Below are positions 46,985 through 56,971 of a stretch of 64,000 nucleotides of DNA, in pieces. Position numbers and translations under genes: made by a program. The notes under the pieces are model-generated. The model did no database searches. It saw only the letters and a program-made list of their open reading frames with translations, and was not told the origin of the DNA. The stretch spans positions 44,053,160-44,117,159 of the forward strand of contig CAXKWD010000009.1 of assembly GCA_964059195.1 (NCBI GenBank), given 5' to 3'. Every line of letters begins with the position of its first letter. The first letter of the stretch is position 1. Source of the stretch: Ectobius pallidus. Lineage: Eukaryota; Arthropoda; Insecta; Blattodea; Ectobiidae.

Positions 46985-47805
46985 CAGTAGTCCCGGGCAA
47001 CGAAGGAAAAATAGAAAAAATAAATCGTGTAGTTTGGATATTTTCCAGAGGTGTCAGAGAAAGTGTCCTGAACAACATACTAAAAGTCCCCGAGGGTGGG
47101 GGTGAGCGGGGGCAGGGGGGCTTGCAGAAGGTACCTTTTTTAGGTTTTTTTTTATTAAAACCAAATAATGGTGCATCGCAGAGGAAAAGTGCAATATACA
47201 AAATTCAAGCTAATAAAATTTCCTACAAATTTTATCCTACACTTTTTTATATTCCCAAGAGGTTTCGAGATATCCACCAGCGAAAATTGCAAATTTTCGA
47301 AAAAGCTCTTTCGCCTCGCGCTTTTCGACAATTTTGCCTTCTAGCGCTTGAGCCTTTAGGTATACAGCAATTCTGTCATGAAACAAGTTGTAGGGAAATA
47401 AATTCACTTTAAAATGAGCAGTCATTTGTTGTTTTGTCTTCAAATGTTAAAAAATTAAACAATTTTAAGTTTCGGTCAAATTTCGAAATTTAGAAATAAA
47501 ACCGTACATCGCACCTGCTCTATATTTAGGGGTTATATCTTTGTATATAAGCTGTATATTGTGTACTTACATCATAAAACCAGTGGAGAAATATTACACA
47601 ATCATTACACTTGCATATATTAAAAATCCGTTCACGGTACAAGCACAGTACACGTAATGGAAAATACAGTATAGTCAAGATAACGAAGGAAAAATAGGAA
47701 TAAAAATCATGTAGTTTTGAAATTTGGCAGAGATGTGAAGGAAAGTGTCCTAAACAACATAGTAAAAGTTCCCATGGATAGGGGGTGAGCGAGGGGTGGG
47801 GGGAA
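46985..47805. repeat. Direct repeat pair of about 140 bp
   Basis: Copy 1 (46985-47125) and copy 2 (47670-47805) share AACGAAGGAAAAATAG, GTGTAGTTT/ATGTAGTTTT, AAAGTGTCCTGAACAACATA/AAAGTGTCCTAAACAACATA and a G-rich end GGGGTGAGCG. They are in the same orientation, about 685 bp apart. The DNA between them contains no recognised gene. They could be long terminal direct repeats of a small element or two insertions of one repeat; I cannot tell. Confidence 0.65.
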
Positions 47806-47938
47806 CTTTTAAATGCCATTTCTCTCAGTTTACCCTAAGTACACCAAAAAAAACTATGGGTTCTACCAAAAAACAATTTATGCACAAAATTAAACTACAT
47901 ATAAGTTATAAAATTGATCTGAATGATATTTCTGTAGA

Positions 47939-48120
47939 ATTTCTTGAGTTGTAGGAAAATATGGAAATCACTGAGAGCGAGGGCTGGGCTGTAGGGTGGA
48001 TGTTTAAACATCTCCTAGCAAGTCTCCTGCAGAAGTTCAGGTGGGAGGTGTTTAAACATCCACCCTACAGCCCGGACCACACTCCTAGTGATTTCAGTAT
48101 TTTCCTATACCTCAAGAAAT
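47939..48120. mobile_element. Second palindromic mariner relic
   Basis: The arms 47939-48014 and 48042-48120 are inverted copies with a 25-bp identical core that includes GGGCTGTAGGGTGGATGTTT. Read outward from the centre, both arms encode the mariner catalytic block: the right arm (plus) gives HPPYSPDHTPSDFSIFLYLK, the left arm (minus) HPPYSPALALSDFHIFLQLK. It is therefore an inverted duplication of a mariner transposase fragment, independent of the one at 36.5-37.1 kb but with the same architecture. No terminal repeats or target duplication found. Confidence 0.78.
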
Positions 48121-48451
48121 GATAGGGAATGACAGAGAATGACAGAGAGGAGGAGATGTTTGTCACATAGGCAGACTTGTACGACACAGGTATTAAACAA
48201 TTGGTTCCACGGTACGACAAATGTTTCAATTCCGGTGGCAAATATGTTGAATATTAGCTGAATACTTGCTGTTTCTGTTGGAATATATATGTCCAAGAAA
48301 TTGTGTTTTGTTTCTGTAAACGATCCCAGGGAAACTTACTTTATGGACGCGCCTCGTAGATAAGATAATAGATGGACCTGCGTCGAGGTTAGTTCATCCA
48401 TACATTCTGTCAAATTTTCCACGAATGTTTGATTGGTACTTCATAAATATA
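48121..48451. other. Unassigned DNA
   Basis: Nothing recognised. Confidence 0.55.
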
Positions 48452-48574
48452 CCTATGTACAGGCCCGATGAGAGGGAGGGGCAGCCGGGGCTACAGCCCC
48501 GGGGCCCGGGCCTCAAAAGGGGGCCCGGCCGACAGGTTTTAATTTTTACTTTCTAAATTTACTCTAAAATAAAA

Positions 48575-48885
48575 TCTCTATATATATAAAAGGCTTTGTC
48601 CTGACTGACAGGAATCAACGTAGAGCCTAAACTATAACAGGTAGAGACTTGGAATTTTGACAGTACCTTCGTTTCATAATGTAGGTGCTCACTAAGAAGG
48701 TATTTTGAAAAATTCTGATTCTAAGTGCCAAAAATTAAATGTTTTTGAAAATACTTAATCCCTTTTTGCATAGAATTATCGAAACAAATTCACAGAACAT
48801 ATTGTTGCCAATGGTACAGGTGGGTTTGGATTAAATTAAATGGATGTTTGACAAATTAGAGAAGGTATCATTATAATTCATATTA
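48575..48885 (+). mobile_element. Helitron 5' fragment
   Basis: It starts A|TCTCTATATATATAAAAGG and continues with CTGACTGACAGGAATCAACG, a start typical of insect Helitrons, then GTAGAGACTTGGAATTTTGA. No matching 3' end; it is cut by the second Helitron start at 48886. Confidence 0.6.
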
Positions 48886-49411
48886 TCTATATTAATAAAA
48901 GGAACTGTCCTCGATGTCCAGGGAAATCTACTGAACGCAGAGATCTGAAATTTGAAACATAGGTGGGCTGAAGGGTCGGAAAATGCACCGCGAAGCCGGA
49001 ATTTTAATTTTAGTTTTCGTTCGTGAGTTATGAGTGAAAAACGGGCAAAAAACGTGCATTTTTTGCGTTTTCAAAACATAAGTTTTCAGTTATACATTTC
49101 AATGTCAAATCAATTACAGTTGGCTTTGGCTATTTTTGTCACACCTTGAAAATAAAACTTTCGCGATCGCTTGAATGTTGTAAGCCCTAAATATGGTCAA
49201 ACGTTGTTTTATTTGGACGAATCTCACTATACAGAGGTTTTCTGGACCAAGAAACTCGAATCTGAGGTCGCTTTTACCAGACGATGCTATCTAATCGTGG
49301 TATGTAGTCCACGTGATTTAGGAGTTAATAAATATTATGATTTTACTATTATGCTCTTAATTTTTAATTTTTGAAATAATTATCACGGGCGAAGCCGCGG
49401 GCACATGCTAG
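48886..49411 (+). mobile_element. Non-autonomous Helitron (526 bp)
   Basis: The 5' end is TCTATATTAATAAAAGGAAC preceded by A. The 3' end is CACGGGCGAAGCCGCGGGC followed by ACATGCTAG and then T, that is, a GC-rich terminal block, CTAG, and insertion between A and T, as Helitrons do. No target duplication is expected. It contains no Rep/helicase gene; the frame 49171-49374 is incidental. It is nested in the hAT element and cuts the earlier Helitron fragment. Confidence 0.75.
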
Positions 49412-49696
49412 TTGATTGTAACTCAATAAACAGCTTAAGCTATGTTTTATGTGTTTATTTTATCTGCATTATCCTGTCGTATAACGGTGACACGGAATTA
49501 ATCAGTTAATCTGAAACGGATTATTCTTGAAGAAAAATTGCTATTTTTGAAAAGGTAGAAGCTGAAATCCTTTTGAACACAACAGTAGGCCTCACTAACG
49601 TTCGGCATTTAAAATAATAATTTTCAATATTAAACTGGTACATAACTTAGCCTATACATAAAATTGTTTCTATTTAGAACATTTTAATGTATTTTT

Positions 49697-49884
49697 TCCG
49701 TTTCGTGCCCGATTTGGTCAAAATCAATAGGATTCGTCCCTTGGGCGTTATAAATGGTATACCAAGTTTTATGAAAATCCGATAAAGCGTATTTGAGTTA
49801 TCACGCTTACAGACACACGGGCAGATATTTTCCTGTCTACCAGACAACCTCATAAAGTACCGGTACTATTCTGGCACTTAATAA
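49697..49884. repeat. Foldback type 1, single right-end fragment
   Basis: One subrepeat (GATTTGGTCAAAATCAATAG, ATAAATGGTATACCAAGTTT, GAAAATCCGATAAAGCGTAT) followed by ACAGACACACGG, a degenerate GTCT tract and the terminus CATAAAGTACCGGTAC...CTGGCACTTAATAA. It matches the right ends at 55952 and 60898. No left arm is present here. Confidence 0.75.
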
Positions 49885-50022
49885 TTATGTAATATCATTA
49901 CATAATCTTTTTGTTGCATACATTATGAAGGGTGAGTTGGGTAGTAAATTTAATATTTGACGGGGGCCCGGGAAAATTTTTACCTGGGGCCCTTGCTTTC
50001 TTTCCACGGCCCTGCCTATGTA

Positions 50023-51080
50023 TTAGCTAATCACGTATATGAGGATTGACATTACAACAACAACAACACATGGAATGATTATTCTTTAACACTGACTTCA
50101 CCTTTGCAACCATAATTATGATAAAGATGTTTGTAAACAAGTTTTAATACATTCCCTATGTGCACATGATTTTTGGGCATTTCTTCTGCGACGTGTACAG
50201 TGTATTTAGATATGTGACTGTACAGTGTACTTAATAATTAACTAATGACCAGTTTCCTGCGCACTTGTCAAAAAGCGCGACTTCCTAAAGCTCCATACGA
50301 GTTTACTAGTAAGAGATATTGTCAGCAGTCCTGGGAAGAACCCTCGAATTGGAAATATTGTTTTAAATAATTTTTCTCTCTGCAATGCTGTGAGATTCAC
50401 TCAAAAGTATTTACATATATTTAGATAAATTATTAGTTATAAACTGAATGTTTTTTTTTTTTTTTTTTTTTTTTTTGCAAGAGAAGAATCATCCCGCATT
50501 ATCCGAAAATTTCTACTTTCAATAAGAAACCTCGATTTCATTTTAGTGTTCGTTTTGGAATAATATTGTGCACACAAACATGCACACAACTTTTGTGGAA
50601 GCTTTTTTTTTAATTCAATCATGGGACTTCATAATCTTGTATTTTCTAAAGGAATGTTCTCACCCATTGATCTTCCGAGTTAGAATTCCTTGACCGGACA
50701 ATTTTACTAAGGTCATTTTTGTTGTTTCTTTAGTTTGCTAAGGCAAGTAGGCCTACCGGATTAAAATTTTTATTACTACAATACTATCCTAAGGAATACA
50801 TTACATAAGAAAATCGATCAAAGCAGATGACACCGGACTATAGGCAAGGAATTGTTAGAATAACACGAACTATGTCATTAACCCCCAAAAACGCATATTT
50901 CTTATGAAGAAATATTTGTACTAGGGCTGTGGGTGCGGAAATGGTAGAAAACATGAGCCATGTGATTTGCTTACAGTGACGCACCGCGATATGACAAAAA
51001 TGATATTGCGATGAAGATAATCAGATTGCTACAAAATATATTACATGTATCGAGTTTAGAGAAGTCTATTTCCTTTATGA
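50023..51080. other. Unassigned DNA with a poly-T tract
   Basis: A T-run of nearly 30 bases lies at about 50449-50476. Nothing else recognised. Confidence 0.6.
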
Positions 51081-51378
51081 GGCCGCCTGCGTGGTCTCGT
51101 GGTTAGCATTGGCGACTACGGATCCGCAGGTAGGGATTGTTCCACGGTTTCTCCTCGGATTTTTCTGAGGTAGGGAGGCTGGAACGGGGTGTACTGAGCC
51201 TCGTGACACAAACACAACGGATCCGGTTTAGTAAGCCATCAATAACGGCTGTGAGAGACGGCATGCTGACCACGTGCCCCCAATCCTTCCGTCTGCCTAT
51301 GGTATATGACGCTGTGGTCGGATGGCAGGCCTAGTCCCTCAAAGGGATGTAGCACTATGGAGTTTAGTTTAGTTAGCC
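51081..51378 (+). mobile_element. tRNA-derived SINE, family B, best copy
   Basis: The head has A box TGGTCTCGTGGTTAGC (51092-51107) and a slightly eroded B box GGGATTGTTCC (51133-51143). The body includes GGGAGGCTGGAACGGGGTGT, GAGCCTCGTGA, ATCAATAACGGC and GGCATGCTGACCACGTG. The tail is GGCCTAGTCCCTCAAAGGG, ATGTAGCACTATGGAG and TTTAGTTTAGTT. The tail aligns to the 3' end of the LOA-like LINE in this window. Flanks TTCCTTTATGA and TCCCTTTAAGA may be an imperfect target duplication. Copies at 14881 and 19243 belong to the same family. The 65-residue plus frame inside is not a gene. Confidence 0.88.
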
Positions 51379-52578
51379 TACTCCCTTTAAGAAAGTAGTA
51401 CAAATGTTAAAGAAATTGTTTCAGTTTCTTTTTATATGAAAATGACAACTTTTAATTCTATGTAATGTAAATTGTACGACGTAGCCAAGCTCTTTGCAAA
51501 AAAGATATTTCATTTGATGTTCTAGGGTGCATACACCATGAGCAGGGCAGAATATTCAAGACTCCTTGGGTGTGAAGATTGCCAGGGCTGGGGTTGAAAG
51601 TTAAAGAGAAGGCAGTAAAAAAAGAAAAGAAAGTGGTGGGGTGATAAAGAGTGGTTGGGGTGGTCACACCATCGAGATTTATAGTTGGGCGAGGTCCGGG
51701 ATCCTCGCTTGAAGACGCTAATGTACCAGCCTGGAGATTCTCCAGATATCCCCCCTCCCACACTTCTTAACACTATGGATTATTATGAAGAACTGTTCCA
51801 TCTGCAGATATCCTGCCTTGTTCTACCCTTAAAGTGCTCAAATTTATACACAAAATATAAAACTACTTCTGCATGTTGACACACAAAAGCGGTGTTCGGT
51901 CTGAAAAACAGACGTCGCCCTTGAAATTGAAACAAATAGAACAAAATACACTTAAGTTGCAGGAGTTAAACTTTTTAGGAAGAAGAAAACCTCGCCTGAA
52001 ACGCTGATACCAGTGCTTCATTCTAAAAAAAAAGTCGAGGGATGTACCAGGAAAAAAAATCATAGGCTTAAGCAGGAGTTGCACGTATATATTTGCCTTT
52101 CAGGTATGGTTATCTTCAACATCACCTGTAGGCCTACCCGACATATTGTTTGAATGTTGCATGGACGCTGGCCGTTGTCAAATTTAATTTCCTTCGGAGC
52201 ACTTGAGTTAAACTTTTACTCTCCTGAATTGGCAGGTTTTCTTTAGGCGTACTAAAATAAATGCTATTCTACACAATCGCGAATACGTTTTTCTTTTCTT
52301 GTTATTGAGGGTCGCCGAACACCCCTCAAAGTACATCTTCAAATTTTTGTTTTTATCATCACAGAGCGAAAAAAAAATTATTGTTGTAACTAATGTATAT
52401 TAACCCATAACTTCCAAAATTTTTCTATTTTTCTACATATTATTTTGGCCTTCTTGTGGTATGTAGCTACCAAAAAATTATAGATTGCATTTTTTTTATG
52501 CAGTTTTGGTGACAAACAAAAAATAAACTAATCCCAATTGAGGATCATCGCAAATGCCACTTTAAATTGTTCTTGGGT
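51379..52578. other. Unassigned DNA
   Basis: 1.2 kb without a recognised gene or repeat family. Overlapping minus frames at 51458-51773 have no recognisable motif. Confidence 0.5.
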
Positions 52579-53169
52579 TTTATTAAGTGCCAGTACGGTA
52601 CTTTATGAGACTGTGTGGGGGAAGGGAAAATGTCTGTCCATCTGTCCGTCCGTCCGTCAGTCCGTCCGTCCGTCCGTGTGTCTGTACGCGCGATAACTCA
52701 AATAGGCTTTATTGGTTTTTAATAAAACTCGGTATATGCGTTTATAATATCCATGGGAAGACCCCTATTGATATTGGACCAAATCGGTTGACCGGTACCG
52801 AAGTAAAACCCAATTTAGTGTCTATTTTAAAAGCGCCATAACTCAAATGCGCTTTATCGGATTTTCATGAAACTTGGTACATACATTTATAATGTCCATA
52901 ATGTCTGTTGATATTGGACAAAATCGGTTGGCCGGTAACGGAATAATGCCCAATTTAGTGGCTTTTTATGGTATTATATAACAAAAGGCCCCATAACTCA
53001 AATACGCTTTATCGGATTTTCATGAAACTTGGTATAAGCATTTATAACGTCCATGGAAAGAAGCCTATTAATTTTGGACCTAATCGGTTGACCGATACCA
53101 GAGTAACAATTAATTAAAGGTCACCTTTTTTAAAAATCATGTCTATACTACAATGCCGCATTTTTAATC

Positions 53170-53328
53170 ATTTGAGGGCTTTGGAGTTGAAGCATCTTCC
53201 GGGCTGTGAGCCGTGACGTCTGGCGAGACTTGTAATTTTGCCTTTGGACCACGGCCCACAGCCCGGAAGATGCTTCAACTCCAAGATTCCGGCCGTGAAA
53301 GCCTCAGATTAACTATTTGAGGGCTTTG
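53170..53328. repeat. Hairpin bracketed by 14-bp direct repeats
   Basis: The arms 53181-53215 and 53250-53284 are 35-base inverses with one mismatch (GGAGTTGAAGCATCTTCCGG and CCGGAAGATGCTTCAACTCC at their cores), with a 34-base loop. The direct repeat ATTTGAGGGCTTTG stands at 53170-53183 and 53315-53328, overlapping the left arm slightly. It looks like a small insertion with a target duplication. It lies in the middle of the foldback element. Confidence 0.75.
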
Positions 53329-54808
53329 TCTGCAGTGCAGTCACATGCTTGTTTACATTGTTGATGTATTTGAAATTGAGTAGGCCATATACAGAGGGTA
53401 CATTACTGTGAAATAATTGGCGGAGTTATATGCCACTGAATTTTGCGAAATGTTGACATATTTTAAGAATTTCAAGTTGCAATACATTGAGATTTGACAA
53501 ATAACACTGTTCCTTCACATATGCTTATCAAACTACATCGTCAAACTGACTGAGTTGGCCGTCTTGGATTCGTATTCTGGAGGTCGCTGGATCAAATCGC
53601 GGAAGTTTCTTTAAGTGTTTCTGGTTAAAATGTAGCTCCATATTACGTGGAACCTCATGGAGAAGCGTATAATCCAGATCAGTTTCGTCTACACACTTGC
53701 AGACTGATTCCTCGTCAACAAAATTTGGGGAAGTTAGACGATGTCAATGTTTTCATGCTTATCATCTTCATTATCAGAAGCAAAAAATTGGGATCATTTA
53801 TCAGCTGCTCAATTTCCCTCTCACTAAGTGCTTTGTTGAGATACATGTGGGAACTACATATATAAAAGAAAGAAACTTCTATCTAGATGGGATCTACGAT
53901 GATCCCCAAATGGGGATCGATGTTCAAACAGCCCTAACAGAAAAGGCGGCATGCGGTAAAAAACAAATAACCTTTTTGTACAATCTAAATTAATTAGGAA
54001 ACAATATCCTACTATAGAATTTAAAGTTCTATCCCTAATCATATGTTTTACCATGTGTAAAATATAATGATCTGACGAAACGCACAAAATATTGTACTTC
54101 CTGCCTAAATTACTCACTATAGTAGATTTGCGTCACATAGATAAACAATGATTATGTGCAAATGCTTGAACAAGGTCTACTCAACACTGTAAAGAAGGGA
54201 GCAATGCTGCCAAATCATGATGGCTTCAAATTTTAGGCTCAAATGGGGATCATGGCAGTTAATGGGTTAATATATAATGTATATTAATGTAATATAATAA
54301 TAATATAATAATGATATTAATAGCTATATTTCTCTAGTGAAAGTTATGGTCATAAGGTATTCATTTTCATTCAACGAGTTTTAAGACATGGTCTTTAGAC
54401 ATGATTACAATACATAAAAAAATGTTTAAACTAATGGCTTAATACAATAAAGAATAATTAATAGAGATAATTATTAATTAATTAATCAATTGCTTTTACA
54501 AGGGATAGAATTCGGTTGAGCAGGAAAATATAAGCCTAGAATATTATATAAAGTAAAAAAAAGTTAGAACTTTAATTATGTAAGTGTCAAATATCTTCTG
54601 AAAATATTATACACATATAGGCTAATTTTCCTGAAAATCATTTTCTTGGACTCATGCCAGCCTAAGAGAAAATCAATGTGGAATTTTCGGGTTGCATAGG
54701 CTACAATTCTTTCTCCAATTTTAGCACAAAATAAAATCAGGCAAACTGATGTAACAAAGTGCCAGTATGTTTTTGTTTAATCAGTTATGATTGCAATTAT
54801 GATATGCA

Positions 54809-54809
<1 letters not shown>
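53329..54809. other. Interior of foldback copy 1, unassigned
   Basis: AT-rich DNA with no recognisable transposase. The overlapping plus frames 53647-53865 and 53697-53993 have no motif I can name. The block from 54729 onward recurs at 56972. Confidence 0.5.
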
Positions 54810-54853
<44 letters not shown>

Positions 54854-54924
54854 CCGGTTTCGGGATTTGAACCAAGTAACTCCAGAATGTGAGGCCAAGA
54901 CGTTACCATTTCAGCCACCTGGGT
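54810..54924 (-). mobile_element. tRNA-like SINE head with ATA/A tail
   Basis: On the minus strand an A box TGGCTGAAATGGTAA (54917-54903) is followed after 29 bases by a canonical B box GGTTCAAATCCC (54873-54862). The segment then runs straight into a T-run and an ATT array (54853-54810). This resembles a SINE reduced to its tRNA-like head and simple tail, or an eroded tRNA pseudogene; the ends do not pair as a tRNA acceptor stem. The A-box side is also present in the second foldback copy (57137-57156), whose corresponding B-box side differs. Confidence 0.55.
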
Positions 54925-55952
54925 CAGTTTAACGGTCTAGTTGGATAAGCACATGTAAACCAATAGAGTTATTTTTCATAGCTAACTGTATTTTAATTGC
55001 CAAAGCCTAAAAGATCATAGTAAAACATTTGACTATGTTGTCATGATAACTGATTTGCATTTCATAAATTCTTTCGAATACGTATATTACCATAAAATAG
55101 GCACTAAGTTGAGCATTACTCCGAAACAGGTCAACCGATTTTATCCAATATCAATAGACGCCCTTCCATGGACATTATAAATGTGTATACCAAGTTTCAT
55201 AAAAATCCGGGAAAGCGCATTTTAGTTACCGCGTCTTTAAAATAAACACTAAATTGGGTTTTACTCCGGTACCGGTCTACCAATTTGGTCCAATGTCAGT
55301 ACACCTTTTTCCATGTACATTATAAATGGGTATGCAAAGTTTCAGGAAAATCCAATAAAGCATATTTGCGTTACGCGACTTCTTATATATTAACATAAAA
55401 GGCACTAAATTGGGCATTATTCCTGTACTGGTCAACCGATTTGGTCGAATATCAACAGACGTCTTTGCATGGACATTATAAATGTGTATATGAAGTTTCA
55501 TAAAAATGCGATAAAGCGTATTTGAGTTATTGCGCCTTTAAAATAGACACTAAATCGGGTTTTACTCCGGTACCGGTCAACAGATTAGACTCAAATTCAA
55601 TAGGGTACTTTTCTTGGACGTCATAAATGCGTTTACCAAGTTTCATGGAAATCCGATACAGCGTATTTGAGTTATGGTGCATTTCTATTAGAAAGGCGCC
55701 ATAATCTATTAAAATAGGCACTAAATTGGGCATTACTCCGGTACCGGTGAACCGATTTGGTTCAATATCAATAGGGTTCTTTCCATGGGCATTATACATG
55801 TGTTCTCCAAGTTTCATGAAAATCCGAAAAAGTGTTTTTTAGTTATGGCGCGTACAGACACACGGACGGACGGACGGACAGACGGACAGACGGACAGACA
55901 TTTTTCGTCCCCACACTCAATCTCATAAAGTACCATACTGGCACTTAATAAA

Positions 55953-56971
55953 CATTTAGTACATATTTTAGGCCTAATACTTATTCATACATTACAGCCC
56001 TTCAACCTATGTAGCAGATGATAGAACAGTTTGCTTGTGAATTTACCTCTGTGACCTCTTGAAGAAGACAATGAGCCGGCTTCATGTCTCCACATTTATC
56101 TTAGGAAGACTCTTCTGCTTGCTCCGACACTATTTATTTTGTATGCTAACTTCTGGAATCTCCTCACCCTCTCTTGCATAAAACGGTCATACTGGCTTTG
56201 TTTGGAAATTTGTTGTACCACATTATTTCTAATGGCAAGGTCTTATTTTCTACAAGTTTTCCATATTCTCTGTATGGAAATGCACAATACTAGGCTAATG
56301 TCCACCTACGAAGCTACAACGAAAATGTATTCCGCTTGCTTGCTTTTGCTACAAGGAGCTGCTTTTGTGACCCGCCCAATTATCTGCATCATAACTCTAC
56401 ATTTACCTGCTATTTCGTGCTCAGTGGCGGAGCAGAAACATACACCCATCTATTTGTATACCTTTACCCTTTTACGAGCCATTAGGGATACTATGTAGTG
56501 AACATTCTGGTCTTCCGACCATAGGTACGCTTCCTTTATGAAGCAATAATTTCACGAAGCCGTAAAAGGTGAGGGTACCGCTGATAATATGGACTTAGTG
56601 CTTAAGAAGATTTCTGTGTTAAAGTCTGTTTTTATTTTACTTGTTTCATGTAAGGCTCCATGAAGACAAAAGAAAGTACAGTCTCCATAAAAAAATATTG
56701 ATATATTTTAGAGGTGAATGTGGGGTAATTCAACCATACATTTCAACAATACGTTTGTGATTTGCCATGCGAAATATGAGTTTCTTATCTTGTCATACGG
56801 ATTATACATTAAAGGTAACGAAATTAAGATTTTAAAGTATGAATTATTTCGCAACGGATAGCCTACATGAAATAATTTCGTGTGTTTTATTTCATATTAT
56901 GACGCATTTAAATAATTTAAATAATAGATACATGCTCAACCGGGCCCGACCATTTAAACAGTGACACCATT
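55953..56971. other. Unassigned DNA between foldback copies
   Basis: 1 kb between the right end of copy 1 and the start of homology to copy 2. The 119-residue plus frame 56139-56498 has no recognisable domain and no coding support. Confidence 0.5.

Larger units (their letters stand above)
48460..50014. mobile_element. hAT element hosting nested insertions
   Basis: It starts CAGGCCCGATG and ends CCACGGCCCTG, short imperfect inverted ends, followed inward by GC-rich subterminal sequence (GGCCCGGGCC at the left; GGGGGCCCGGG at the right). It is flanked by a perfect 8-bp duplication CCTATGTA (48452-48459 and 50015-50022), the hAT signature. The interior contains Helitron pieces and a foldback-family fragment, leaving little of the original element. 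No hAT transposase is visible. Confidence 0.85.
52579..55952. mobile_element. Foldback type 1 element, copy 1 (3.4 kb)
   Basis: The left terminus TTTATTAAGTGCCAGTACGG and the right terminus CCATACTGGCACTTAATAAA are inverted repeats. Just inside lie complementary GTCC tracts (CCGTCCGTCCGTC at 52645-52680; GGACGGACGGACAG at 55862-55895). The arms are tandem subrepeats of about 140-150 bp in opposite orientation: about three units at the left (52690-53115) and about five to six at the right (55098-55860), each with ACTCAAATACGCTTTATCGG or its inverse, CCATGG, and ATCGGTTGACCGGTACC. Long inverted ends made of direct subrepeats define foldback-type elements. No transposase is seen in the 2-kb middle, and no target duplication. 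Confidence 0.78.

Noticed and set aside
54854..54924. Functional tRNA gene
   Set aside because: A and B boxes are present, but the ends do not form an acceptor stem and the segment continues into a T-run and ATT array as SINE fragments do.
56139..56498. 119-residue plus frame between the foldback copies
   Set aside because: Rich in C, L and I without motif or supported splice sites; chance open frame.
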